NCBI GenBank assembly: GCA_028095005.1
Contig: CM051461.1
Coordinates: 174,103,144-174,167,143, forward strand
DNA from: Rhynchospora pubera
Taxonomy: Eukaryota; Streptophyta; Magnoliopsida; Poales; Cyperaceae
Direction of reading: 5' to 3'
Length of the DNA stretch: 64,000 nucleotides
Below are positions 52,801 to 63,965 of the stretch, in pieces (position 1 is the first letter of the stretch; each line of letters opens with the position of its first letter). The notes below the pieces were generated by a model that worked only from the letters and a program-made list of their open reading frames with translations, did not search any database and had not been told where the DNA came from. The translations under genes were made by a program, and so were the position numbers.

Positions 52801-55089
52801 ATAAATTATTGTGATCAAATGACTTAAAATGAATGCAAAATCGCTTAAAATGCTCAAATATACTTAGAATCTGTAAAATCTGCACATTATGTAAATAATT
52901 ACAATTTATAAACCAATCTTTTTGAATAACTGAAACATATTCTAGACTATATAAAGAGCATAAATATAGATTATTGTGATTAAATGAGTTAAAATGAATG
53001 CAAGATTGATTGAAATGTCCAAATATACTCAAAATCTTTAAAATCTGTATATTATATTTGTAATTACAACCTATATCATAAATATAGTTTATTATGATCA
53101 AATGACTTAAAATGAATGCAAAATAGCTTGAAATACTCAAATATACTCAGAACCTTTCATATATGCACATTATGTGCATAATTACAAAGTATAATCCAAT
53201 TATTTCGAATAAGTTATAACATAAACATATTCTAGACAAAACAAAGAGCTTAAATATATATTATTGTATTCAAATCACTTAAAACGAATGTAAAATCGCT
53301 TGAAATGCTCAAATAACCTCTTAATCTTTAAAATCTGCACATTATGCCCAAAATTACAATGTATAATACAATGCTTTTGAATAAGTGAGTTCGGAAACAT
53401 ATTCTAGACTATATAAAGAGCATCAATATAGATTATTGTGATCAAATGACTTAAAATGAATTTAAAATCGCTTGAAATCCTCAAATATACTCAGAATCTG
53501 TAAAATCTGCAAATTATGTGAATAATTATATTGTACAATCCAATCATTTTGAATAAATGAGTTGATAAACATATTATAAACTATATAAAGAGCATAAATA
53601 TAGATTATTATCATCAAATAACTTAAAACGAATGCAAAATCACTTGAAATATTCAAATATTCTCAGAATCTGTAAAATTTGCAAATTTTGTGCATAATTA
53701 CAATGTATAATCCAATCATTTTGAATAATTAAGTTCATAAACATATTCTAAACTATCTAAAGAGGTTCAATATAGATTATTGACATCAAATGAATTAAAA
53801 TGAATGAAAAATCGCTTGAAATGCTCAAATATACTCAGAATCTTTCAAATCTGCATATTATGTGCATAATTACAATGTATAATCCAAACGTTTTGAATAA
53901 GTTATATCATAAACATATTCTAGACAAAATAAAGATCTTAAATATATATTATTGTGAACAAATCACTTAAAACGAATGCAAAATCGCTTGAAATCCTCAA
54001 ATATACTCAGAATCTTTAAAATCTGTACATTATGTGATAAATTACAATGTATAATCCAATGCTTTTGAATAAATGAATTTGTAAACATATTCTAGATTAT
54101 ATAAAGAACATTAATATAGATTATTATGATCAAATGACTTAAAATGAATTTAAAATCGCTTGAAATCCTCAAATCTACTCTGAATCTGTAAAATCTGCAA
54201 ATTTTTTGAATAATTATAATGTATAATCCAATCAATTTGGATAAATGAGTTCATAAATATATTATATTATAAACTATATAAAGAGCATAAATGTTGATTA
54301 TTGTCACCAAATAACTTAAAATGAATGCAATATTGCTTGAAATACTTAAATATACTCAGAATCTGTAAAATCTGCACATTATGTTAATAATTACAATGTA
54401 TAATCCAATTGTTTTGAATAAATAGTTCATAAACATATTCTAGACTATATAAAGAGTTTAAATATAGATCATTGTCATAAAAAAACTTAAAATGAATGCA
54501 ACATCAATTGAAATGCTCAAATAAACTTAGAATCTGTAAAATATGCACATTATGTGAATAATTACAATGTATAATTCAATCGTTTTGAATAATTGAGCTC
54601 ATAAACTTATTCTAGACAATATAAAGAGAGCTTAGATATAGATTATTGTCATCAAATAATTTAAAATGAATGCAACATCAATTGAAATGCTCAAATAAAC
54701 TTAGAATCTGCAAAATATGCACATTATGTGAATAATTACAATGTATAATGCAATTGTATTGAATAATTTAGCTCATAAACATATTTTAGACTCTATAAAG
54801 AGCTTCAATGTAGATTGTTGAGATCAAAAGACTTAAAATGAGATCAAAATCGCTTAAAATGCTCAAATATACTCAGAATCTGTAAAATATGCACATTATG
54901 TGAATACTTACAACATATAAACCAATATTTTTGATTAATTGACAGCTTAAATATATTTTAGACTATATATATAGCATATATAGAGATTATGGAGATCAAA
55001 TGACTTAAAATGAATGAAAAATCACTTAAAATTCTGAAATATACTAAAATCTGAAAAATCTGCATATTATGTTAATAATTACATTGTAC

Positions 55090-55320
55090 AAATCTGAAAT
55101 TTTTAAGTATTTTTTTATTTTCAAAAACAGCAATTTTTGTAGGGTTCAGAACAAATTAGATTAACGATTTTTGAAAATCCGAAAAAAATACTTAAAAATT
55201 TCAAAAAAATAAAAATTTTGGTCGATAAGGAGATTTCAATATGGAGATCATATTTGACGGTTTGGATCGGTCATTTGAACTTTCAAAATTGAGATCTGAC
55301 GGGGTTTAACCGGGACTCCG
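55090..55320. mobile_element. Truncated half of a fold-back element at the satellite edge
   Basis: Contains TTTCAATATGGAGATCATAT, GACGGTTTGGATCGGTCATT and TTGAACTTTCAAAATTGAGA, the right arm of the family of the NAC-intron MITE (8276-8679). Its left part is a fold-back of AAAATACTTAAAAATTTC. It abuts the last satellite monomer directly. Confidence 0.6.
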
Positions 55321-55361
55321 GTCAAAGTGCTTTGATTGAAGGCTTTCTCATATATATATAT

Positions 55362-55637
55362 ATAGGATTGCTAAAATGCTATGCATAGCACGGATGCCCT
55401 TCATGCTACGGATTCGTTCTTGCATTTCATGCTTCAAACAACCGATCCAAACCGTTCATTATCTTCTTCATATTGAAATCTCATTAGAAACCAAATTTAA
55501 CATTTTTTTGAATTTTTTTTACTATTTTTCTCATATTTTTGAAAATACTTAATCTAATAAATTATGGACCCTTCAATAACAGTGAAGGGAATGTATAATC
55601 CTCTTTCTCCGTGCTATGCATAGCATTTTAACAATCC
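55362..55637. mobile_element. MITE related to the NAC-intron element
   Basis: Terminal inverted repeats of about 30 bp: GGATTGCTAAAATGCTATGC, then ATAGCACGGA, matched from the right by GGATTGTTAAAATGCTATGC. The interior shares AACCGATCCAAACCGTTCA and a GGACC(C)TTCAATAACAGTG-type stretch with 8276-8679. It lies between a short AT tract and a TC/AT microsatellite, so the target duplication is unclear. Confidence 0.85.
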
Positions 55638-55646
55638 TCTCTCTCT

Positions 55647-55684
<38 letters not shown>
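55638..55684. repeat. (TC)n(AT)n microsatellite
   Basis: Short TC run followed by about 34 bp of pure AT, located where the GRP coding region would begin in copy C. Confidence 0.95.
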
Positions 55685-55688
<4 letters not shown>

Positions 55689-57582
55689 TTGTTGTTGGTC
55701 ACTCGACTCTTTGCTGACGAGGTTTAAGGGAATGTGGAGAGGTACGTATATATAGGTGAGTAATGCATGCAGAAATTCAACAAGAGGTAAGTGCACTGAC
55801 GGATTTAGGTGTAACAAAGGGGTGTCAATGTCACCCTTATTTTTTTTAAATAATATTACTACATATGAATATTTATAGTTATAAAATATAAATTTGTTAT
55901 ATGTACTCTATATTTGAATCCCATAAATATTTAGATGATTTTTCATTAGTGAACCCCATATAATTTTTTTAGTATATTTTTTTGTGAGGTCTTTTTTGAT
56001 TGATTAACAATTTCTATTTGTAAAGAATTATTGCCATACAAAAAGATCATTTTTATAAACCGAAAAGAGAAATGTAGTTAATTTTTTTTAGTTCTTGTTT
56101 GTGGGTCTTTTAATTAATTAAATAGGTCCACAATATAGGCCGAACATAAACTATGATGGATAACCTCATAAGCATCCTAGCTGAACAACCATGAAAACAA
56201 ATAAAAATATTTGAAAAAAAGAAAAATAATTATACAAATAAAATAGTACTAACAAATACTAATACTAATACTAAAAAAATAAAAGGTACTGCTACTCAAA
56301 CTTTACCGTTTTATTTATTAAATCAATTGTTTCATTTTGTAGTTAATTTATGACATACTGAAATTATAATTTGAGTCAAATTCAAATTTGAAACATATCT
56401 AATTTGTAGCTTGGCCCCAGGTGAAACATATTCTTCTTATGACAAATGTCGAAAAAAAAAATCTTTATATAAAAAATAATATTTTTATTTAAATATTATT
56501 AATTTATTAAAAAAATTCTAGATTTTTCTGGCTTTGCCCCAGGTGAACTGTGAAACCCAATATTTTAAAATTCTGATTTTTACGTGTTTATTTTTTTTTA
56601 GTTATTCAAATGATTTTTCATATAGCATAAAACTATTATAATTTCATAGAATTGTAATACTTAAGTTTTTAATTTATTGAGTTCTTAGGTATTAGTGTGT
56701 TGATTTTATATTGTTTCGAAATTTTCGAATTTCTGACCAAAATTACATGCTTGATTGTTCGGGTTTTATGTTAGTATTTTAGTATGGTATAAATATTATA
56801 TTTTGTACTAAAATTAATGGTAAATGAATTTATGTAATTGTTGTTGAATTTCTGAAATTTTATAAGGCTCAAAACTGAAAATTTGAGGTATTTCTAATTT
56901 GTCTAGAAAGTAGGGGCTCTTTTGCAAAATGAAAACCCACTCACATTTACTACACTATCCCACCGAATTTCTCTCTCTCTTTCTACTCTCTCCCACCTTC
57001 TTCTACAGAGAGAACTTTTATCCCTCTCTTCTCTCTTCTCCAAGCTTAAAGTTTATTGCAAACCCTCCATTAAAAATACCTAAAATCATTCTAAATTCTG
57101 GGAAAAATCGAAATTGAAGGGAGGAAGGCAAGGAGAGTACATGCAGCCCCTTTATTTTTGGATTTGAGTTATCTTTGGTTAGTATTTCTTTGAACCTTAA
57201 ATCATTTCGGTTTTGAGTAATTTCTGAAATTTGGTGCTTGAATCAGGTTTAAATTAAAGGTTTTCTATTGGATTCAGTTGCATGCAAGATAATATTAAGT
57301 GTACTTAGTATTCTATTCAATTTTTGTGTGATTTTGGTCATGCATGAACTAAGTTTCGAGTTTAAAACGAATTTCTGAAATTGTTTAATTGATTTGTGCA
57401 TTGAACCAGATTTCAAAAGGGAGTATAGTTGTATGCATGGTACATTTGTGGAATTTGGGTTTTATGCTGAGTTTTTGGCATGCATGCAAGGTTTGAATAG
57501 TGCATTATGTGTTTTGTTTAAGTCATTTAGTAACTGGTACCAAATTTTGTCCTTGTTCAGCATTTTAGGCCAGATACTAGAA

Positions 57583-57662
57583 TCTGGTCCGGATCAGTTA
57601 TAATCCGGTCCGGATTATTTTCTCTGGAATTTCAGCTTCTAAAAATCCGGTCCGGATTGTTC
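57583..57662. repeat. Three AATCCGGTCCGGATT motifs in the solo LTR
   Basis: TCTGGTCCGGATCAG, AATCCGGTCCGGATTAT and AATCCGGTCCGGATTGT lie within 80 bp. The motif is almost its own reverse complement, so it could be a protein-binding site of the LTR. Confidence 0.7.
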
Positions 57663-58445
57663 CCAATGAGAAAAGATTTTCTTTTGGTCATAACTTTGTC
57701 ATCCGGAGTCCGTTTTAGGTGATTCAAAACCCATTATAAAGCTCTTGAAGAGCTCTACAACCTCTTAAAGAAACAAAAAAACCTCTGATACATTAGAAAT
57801 TATAAAAGTATAGTTTAGGCCTTAAATTTACTTGTACAATCATCGTTCATGTCTAAGTCATGGTAAACCCTAACCCGGCCACATTATGAGTCACAATTGG
57901 AGTTTGTATTTAGCTTTTCTTGCTTGATTTTACTTATTTCTCGTGTTCTTTACTTAAGTAAGTACTTAGAATAGTTTTATTATGTAGAATTGGATAAAGA
58001 CATATCGGGACTCAAGGAGGCCGATACTATCGGTGGTAATTAGGGTTTACTTGCCATTGCTTGTGTCTATACTTGATATTTTGCTGCTTGCTTATGAAGT
58101 GCCTTGCTTTCAGGTGTGGATGCACACAAACTCTGATTTACATCTTATGAACTTAACTATAGCATTTGCATCATGTTGGATTACTCATTCATTGCATTCA
58201 TATTTGTATCTGTATCATATGTTAATATTATTGTATGAATGTTACACATGATGAATGGTTTCCGATTGAGTGACTTCAAAAGGTCTGTGCTACTTGTGTG
58301 ATTGAATAGACATTGGTTGACTCGAGGACAGAGTCATGACCCGTTCCTTGAGCCCCGAGAGATAAGCGCTTATGATCGGTATTCTGACAATGTTCTCTCT
58401 GGTAGTACTGTTTGATATTCTGTTTTGTCTGAATTGTGGTAATCT

Positions 58446-58530
58446 GAGTCTACGGATTATAAAGGAAGAGTCTACGGACTATAAAAGGCAAAGTCTACGG
58501 ACTATAAAATTAGAGTCTACGGACTATAAA
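58446..58530. repeat. Four ~21 bp tandem units in the solo LTR
   Basis: GAGTCTACGGACTATAAA repeated four times with small spacers. Confidence 0.9.
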
Positions 58531-60644
58531 ATCTGTGAATGAAGTCATAATGATCAATAACCAGACTTACATTTAATGTGTTGTCCAACCTGAGCTGGTT
58601 TCTGAAATGTCATATTGTATTTGTGTTCCTTATTGAAGGATGTAGCTACCGTGCTCATAATGCATTGCATGTTTTGTATTAAGATGAGGTTGAAACTAAT
58701 GATTATGTATGCTTTTATCTAACTTATTTGTATAGCTATAATATTTATTTTAAACTCAGCCGGTAGTTAGTTCCTGATCATGTACCTTAGCGCAAAGTGA
58801 CTGGAACTGAATACCGCACTGAGATAATTTTATAATTATCTCATGCTCTGCTTTTTGCATTGTTTCCACATTGGGTGTGGGTTCCAGGTTCTAGATCGAG
58901 TGGCCAGAAGATCGATATATTGTAGGCCAATTGTTATTCTGGTTATGAACTAAGTAATTTGTGTAACATGTCCACTTGAACTTTTCTTTAAGATATTGTA
59001 CATGATATCAATAATTCTACTTTGAGATACTTTGATGAAAGTCGGCAGAAATTTGCAGTTAAACACTTTAATTGTAATATTTTAATGGATTAGTTTAAGT
59101 TAAACCTTGCGGGTGTGCGGATGGTAGCGTGCACTCGCGGCGACTGTGGCGTACCCGGTTTTGGGGTGTCACATGAACCCCCAATCAAAATTTTCTGGCT
59201 CCGTCTCTGGGTAAGTGAGTGGTACTGGACCATACTAAACAAGCAAACACGTCAAGGTTTTTGTCAAATTAGTTGATCATCTAAGTTGTTGAAGAGGTTC
59301 TTCCTCCGCAATCTAATTAATTTCTAGAATGCTGTTGATCTATTCAGTTATAGAGAATTAGAGACAAAAAAGTTTATTAATGAACTGAGCACCAAGTTGG
59401 TTAGCTAGAACAATTTAGCGTTACGTACTGTTAATTTGCTTCTTTCTTTAATCATATTACACACATGCCAGCTTTTAATTATGGCTGTTCTTATAAAACA
59501 AGCTTGTAATTTTGTCCCTTTGATGTTTGAAAATTTATTTGTAAAAATACACGTATCATATAAAGTTATAAACAGAAGAATGACATTGAAATATTCGGAT
59601 TTAGATCAATTTATCATATAAATTGTGCGCAGTGATAGAACAAGAAGTGGTGTTTTTGTTCTGTCAATTTCTAGAGTGAATATTCTTAAAGAAAAAGTGC
59701 AAGCACCAACAGAGAATTATTATTAGTGACACTGTGACAGGAACAGTTTCAAATATCCTATAATTAACTAGAGTAAACCACCAATTAATGAGAAAATAAT
59801 TATGTGGGACTAGGTAGTGCAATATTAGAGTTGGTTCGGTGGGTCCAAATAGAGATCGTCGGAGTCCAATTGATGAGACGCGTAGCATGTAATATTTGGT
59901 GTACCGCACTTTGGCTCAGTCGTAGTATACCGGACAATGACATACTTCCTGGTCCACAAAATTTGACCACAATCACACTTTCAAAGGAATACGAGGCTCT
60001 CTCAGTCTCTCACTCTCTCTGCATTTCAACTGAACCTTCATAATTTTCAACTCCAGCTTACTAAATATTAATTTGGTACTGTATGTAATTTGTACTACAT
60101 ATGATAGTGCATGCTTGTGTATCAATAAGTATATTTCATCTATCTTTTTTGTAATTAATTAAAGATTCATCTTTTGTTAAAGACTTAAAGGTAAGGAGGG
60201 ACTGGAAAAGACTGGCGGTGAGAAGGTACCCAGTGTTCGATCACAAGTTTAAGCGTCCCATGTCGCTAGTCTTTCATATATAGAGATTAGACAGGGTTAT
60301 TTGGGTCAAAACATAAAATTGATTTCTATTATTTAAATTATCACTAAATATATTAATAAGGGTAGATATCCACAACTAACGTGATTTGAGGGGTATATAT
60401 CCAATTTCAAATATTAGATATGTATATTTCTAATTGGAAAAGATTAGAGGTGTATATTACTCATTTTGCCTTTATTTTACTACTACCAAATATTATTAAT
60501 AATTTAGAATGTTTTAATTTTTATTTTATTTACTTAAAATGGAGATTAAATTGTAAACCACATGAATAGTTTCAACTTAATTAAACAATGCACAATCGAA
60601 ATAGAGAAGTAAATGTTCAACCATCATATTTGATATTTGTGAAT

Positions 60645-61604
60645 CGGAATTGTTTAGGACCATCCCAGAGATTATATCATTCCCATCATCCCCGATTTTC
60701 AGAAAAAGAAAACGCGTGACCTCCCCATCCGCGTACGATGTCTCCCCTTCTCCCGCGTGAACTAATCCCTCCCCCTCCCGCGTATACTGTCTCCCCTCCT
60801 CCCTCTCACGTACGCTGCCCCCCCTCCCCCCTCATCCCTCTCACGTACGTTGTCCCCCCACACTCCCTCTTCCCCTCCTACACACTTCATAACTGTTGAA
60901 GTTGACTCTCTGGCCAAGAATTTTATAATTCGGAAATCAAACTACACGCCACAAACATCCTCTATGTACTGTTGAAGTTAATATGTTATATATGTAACTG
61001 TTGAAGTTAATATATATAACTGTTGAAGTTAATATATATAACTGTCGAAGTTATATGCGTAATTGTTGAAATTATATATGTAATTGTTGAAGTTATATAT
61101 GTAACTGTTGAAGTTAATGTATATAACTGTTGAAGTTATATGTGTAACTGTTGAAGTTATATATGTAGCTGTTGAATTTATATATGTAACTGTTGTATAA
61201 TATGTTATATATGTAACTGTTGAATTTAATATATATAACTGTTGAAGTTAATATATATAATTGTTGAACTTGGCATATTTAAATGTTGAAGGTAATATTT
61301 GAAGTGTGCATATTTAAATTGTTGAAGTTGGCATATATATTAACTTCAACAGTTACGGTATTAACTTCAACATTTAAATATGTTAATTTCAACTATTAGA
61401 ATCAATATATAGTGTGTGTGTGTGTGAGAGGGGAGGGGGAGGGAGAAGCGTACGCGGGAGGGGTGGGAGGGGAGACGAGCGTACGCGGCAGGGAGGGAAA
61501 TAGAACGATTTTCAGAAATAGAAAACGCGTAGAGCCAAAAATAAAAAAAAAACGCGTGGAGATGATTGTGATGATGAATATCGGAGATGATCCTTATCAC
61601 CCCG
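60645..61604. mobile_element. 960 bp fold-back (MULE-like) element
   Basis: Flanked by ATTTGTGAAT (60635-60644, 61605-61614). Copies A and B each have this 10-mer once (26096, 32703). Ends are imperfect inverted repeats (CGGAATTGTTTAGGACCATC and CGGGGTGATAAGGATCATCT from the right). Just inside are inverted GC-rich stretches with AAAACGCGTG, CGCGTACG and CCCTCCC motifs. The centre is a minisatellite. No transposase. A 9-10 bp duplication suggests a MULE relative. Confidence 0.85.
60893..61390. repeat. ~22 bp minisatellite (AACTGTTGAAGTTAATATAT)
   Basis: About eighteen degenerate units of TAACTGTTGAAGTTAATATA. The last ones (61334-61390) are inverted as TTAACTTCAACAGTTA, so the array ends in a self-complementary arm. 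Confidence 0.9.
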
Positions 61605-61964
61605 ATTTGTGAATATATGAACAAATTATACCACACATCACAACTCAAGGATAAGGTCTTCCAAGTCAACGAGAAAGTCAAAGAAAGGAGTACTCCCAAG
61701 TGAGTCTCATCTAAAAAGTAAAATAATCGCCTAACTGGGGGGGTCCAGCCGTCCAGGGCTCCAGGCCTTGAACTTGAAGGCAGCTACAGTTGACAATATG
61801 CAAATTCGTCGAATTAGACCAAAACATGCGATGCGACCTGACACCACCCTCACTCATATATATCTATACACTGTATGTCGTTATTAATCAAGAAAAATAT
61901 ATACTATTTGTCGATTAGATAATATAGATGCCGTTCACACACACCTACAGAGGGGACTAAGCCC

Positions 61965-61976
61965 CCCCCCCCCCCA
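61965..61976. repeat. Poly(C) run
   Basis: About 13 C bases in a row, at a place where copy B also has a C-rich stretch. Confidence 0.8.
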
Positions 61977-62001
61977 CTAAAAACAATACATAGTTTGGAT
62001 C

Positions 62002-62147
62002 GCTTAGGAATTTGGAGAATTTCTTATTTTTAGGCATAAATTTATTGGGAAGTGTGTAAATTTGTGAAGAGTTTGAATTGTTTATAATAAATTTATACTA
62101 GGAAGATGAAATTTCCCATATTCCCCAATAAATCCAAACAACCCCAT
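62002..62147 (-). mobile_element. Degenerate third copy of the GGGTGCGTTTGGAT MITE family
   Basis: GGGAAGTGTGTAAATTTGTG followed by AAGAGTTTGAATTGTTTATA matches 18577-18620. The ends are decayed (GTTTGGATCG and AATCCAAACAACCCC). Confidence 0.65.
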
Positions 62148-62682
62148 AGGTAGTTTATTAATTGTGATGTCATTTTATTTATTTTTTTATTAAATACACT
62201 GCGCGTGATTCTATGTTGGCATTTGGCAACTAGCCAACAAGCCTTTGAAAAAAACGTCTAGTATCTAGCTATGTACATGCTTTAGCAGGGTACGTAATAT
62301 CAAATTTTCTAGTTCAGAACTACAGATCAGGCAAGCACAGCAACTCTTGAGTAATTAACAAATTGTGCCGCAAGCACACTTTAGAGTTAATTATTCAATC
62401 TACAGAGTATACAAACAAAAAAAATTTAAGAAAATTTTTTATAATTGCTATAAGATTGGAGAGAGATGTAACACAAAATTTAGATTGATAATAAGATAAA
62501 GAAGCATTCAGAATGTTGGTCAGACACATCTCGGAGAAAATAATTAAATAGAAACAGTAAAATCAGATGCGGATTTGTTCTCCCGTTTCAGTTTTCAACA
62601 CCATGCATATTGAGCCGCATTTTACTAAACGATAAAATAATAAATTAAGCTTCTAAGAAAATTTAAAAAATGTAATTGTGAC

Positions 62683-62863
62683 CAGTGGCGGATCTAGAAA
62701 AAATATATAGGTGGGTCTGACAACCTCTGTTTAAGTCTTCAGCCCCACTTTCGAGTGCTCCAATGGTACAAAAAATTAGCTGGGGCTAAAGGGGGGCTCC
62801 AAGGGCTCGCCGGCGTGAGGTGGGGCTCTAGCCCCACCCGCCTCGGTGGTAGATCCGCCCCTG
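62683..62863. mobile_element. 181 bp hAT MITE
   Basis: Begins CAGTGGCGGATCTAG and ends TAGATCCGCCCCTG, flanked by the 8 bp duplication ATTGTGAC (62675-62682, 62864-62871). These are the usual termini of a very widespread plant hAT MITE group. No coding capacity. Confidence 0.95.
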
Positions 62864-63354
62864 ATTGTGACATCCCTGAATTTTAGGACCTGTTTGCAAT
62901 ACATCGAATTCTAAGGTCCTATATGAAAAATGTTCATGTTTATCCACTTTGAAAATATCTCTTTGATCTTATTCACTTTGAAAATATTTATTTGATCTTA
63001 TCCATATTTTTAGTAGCTAAGTAATCAATATTTATATAACTAATTTTTTATAATTAATATTTTTATAAATAAGCTCAGTTATTTTTATAAATAGTGTTGT
63101 ACTAAACGTCTCTAGGTTTGTCGATTACAAAACAATATCATTTGGCATTTAACAATCTTCTTTGAGTTTTATAGGAAGAAGATACAATTTATGAGGACTT
63201 GGATAAAAGCTTTAAGAAAGATCAAGATCAAGTCTTTAGAGAGCTTGTAGGCTAGTTTAGACTAGGATAGAAGGTATACTTTAGTCATTGTTTATCCTTG
63301 AAATGGTCTAGATAGCGAAAAGCTCAATAAACCAGCAAAATCTTGTTTTCAGTG

Positions 63355-63965
63355 ACCTAGCGTCGTACAACGCTAGATAGTGGCACACAACGCTAGAACA
63401 GCTAAATTCATACTTTTGTGAATCAACGTTGCACAACGCTATATAGAGTTAGGCAACGCTGATTCACAACGTTATACAACGCTCAGTAGTGTTGTACAAC
63501 GCTGCAGTTAAAAAACTTGGAAAATTTCCTGAGTACCATCGTGCAACGTCATATAGCGTTGCACAACGCCACAAAAATCCCAAGTTAGCTGTCCCATGTA
63601 AACAGTCGTTTTTACATGCAAAGTCTCTGGAAATGTTAGCCAACGTCTTTCAGCGTTGGGTAACGTTAGCGTTGTGTGACGGTATATAGAGTTGTACAAC
63701 GCTCTGTTGAATCTGTCAGAGTTGTTCCTTTTGTCTCCCTTTAGCGTTGTGTAACGCCATTCAGTGGCAAGCAATGCTCTGACAATTTCCAACGGAATTG
63801 TCGGAGCTTTCCTTTGGTTATACACTCCTTCGTTGTGCGACGGCAAATAGCGTTGCACAACGCTCTGACAGACCAACGGCTATTTTAAAGAGCCGTTAGA
63901 ATTTACAACGGTCATATTCCAGCGTTGTATAACGCTATTCAGCGTTGTACAATGCAGTGTCCAGT
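63355..63965. repeat. Cluster of AGCGTTGYRCAACGCT palindromes
   Basis: Some twenty GCGTTG or CAACGC half-sites occur in about 600 bp, often as perfect or near-perfect palindromes (AGCGTTGCACAACGC, AGCGTTGTACAA, TGTTGTACAACGCT). Many are preceded by CATATAG or CATTCAG linkers at 13-20 bp. The short ORFs here only translate this motif. The cluster runs up to the window edge. Confidence 0.85.

Larger units (their letters stand above)
35245..55087. repeat. Satellite array, ~172 bp monomer, about 110 copies
   Basis: Nearly the whole 20 kb is head-to-tail copies of one AT-rich monomer. Landmarks in order are GAATCTGTAAAATCTGCAC, ATTATGTGAATAATTACAAT, GTATAATCCAATCGTTTTGA, CATAAACATATTCTAGACTA, TATAAAGAGC, ATAGATTATTGTGATCAAAT, GACTTAAAATGAATGCAAAA and TCGCTTGAAATGCTC. 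One consensus I wrote out counts 172 bp. Copies differ by perhaps 10-20%. Only a MITE (38069-38317), a solo LTR (49459-49882) and small indels interrupt it. Monomer length is in the range of plant centromeric and heterochromatic satellites, but location cannot be judged here. The many 60-176 aa minus-strand frames are translated monomers. 172 is not a multiple of three, so each copy shifts the frame. Confidence 0.97.
56549..59173 (+). mobile_element. Solo LTR, 2625 bp (Ty3/gypsy, probably Tekay/Del type), nested in the hAT element
   Basis: Starts TGTGAAACCC and ends GGGTGTCACA, flanked by TGAAC at 56544-56548 and 59174-59178. Long LTRs opening TGTGACACCCC-like are usual for plant Tekay/Del chromoviruses. 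Inside are a CT-rich stretch near 56960-57060, three ATCCGGTCCGGATT-like repeats (57585-57660), and a 21 bp tandem repeat. No gag-pol remains. Confidence 0.9.
55794..59209. mobile_element. hAT-like element containing a nested solo LTR
   Basis: Flanked by the 8 bp duplication GGTAAGTG (55786-55793, 59210-59217). Copy B has one GGTCAGTG at 29632-29639, the empty site. Ends are imperfect inverted repeats: CACTGACGGATTTAG and, from the right, CAGAGACGGAGCCAG. Without the nested LTR it is about 790 bp and has no visible transposase, so it is non-autonomous. 8 bp duplications and CAnnGRCGGA-type ends are typical of plant hAT elements. Confidence 0.85.
55685..62500. repeat. Segmental duplication, copy C (GRP promoter without the gene)
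   Basis: It matches the GRP upstream region of copy B: GTCACTCGACTCTTTG at 55699, the TATA region at 55745, AGTGGTACTGGACCATAC at 59217, the conserved block at 59833-59940, and GATAGTGCATGCTTG at 60102. It continues with anchors shared with copy A up to GGAGAGAGATGTAACA near 62458. The GRP coding sequence itself is gone, replaced by a microsatellite and MITE. Two large insertions interrupt it. Confidence 0.87.

Noticed and set aside
35727..53656. Dozens of minus-strand frames of 60-176 aa with repeated motifs such as SLYSLEYVYEL and LQILSIFEHFK, which look like a protein family.
   Set aside because: All are translations of the same 172 bp satellite monomer at the same phase. They begin and end with monomer frame shifts and have no gene signals.
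35245..55087. CRISPR-like or phage-like repeat array.
   Set aside because: The monomers are contiguous without unique spacers, 172 bp long, and lie in a plant nuclear context.
35245..55087. Calling the array a functional centromere.
   Set aside because: Length and AT content alone do not show this; chromatin and genome-wide data are needed.
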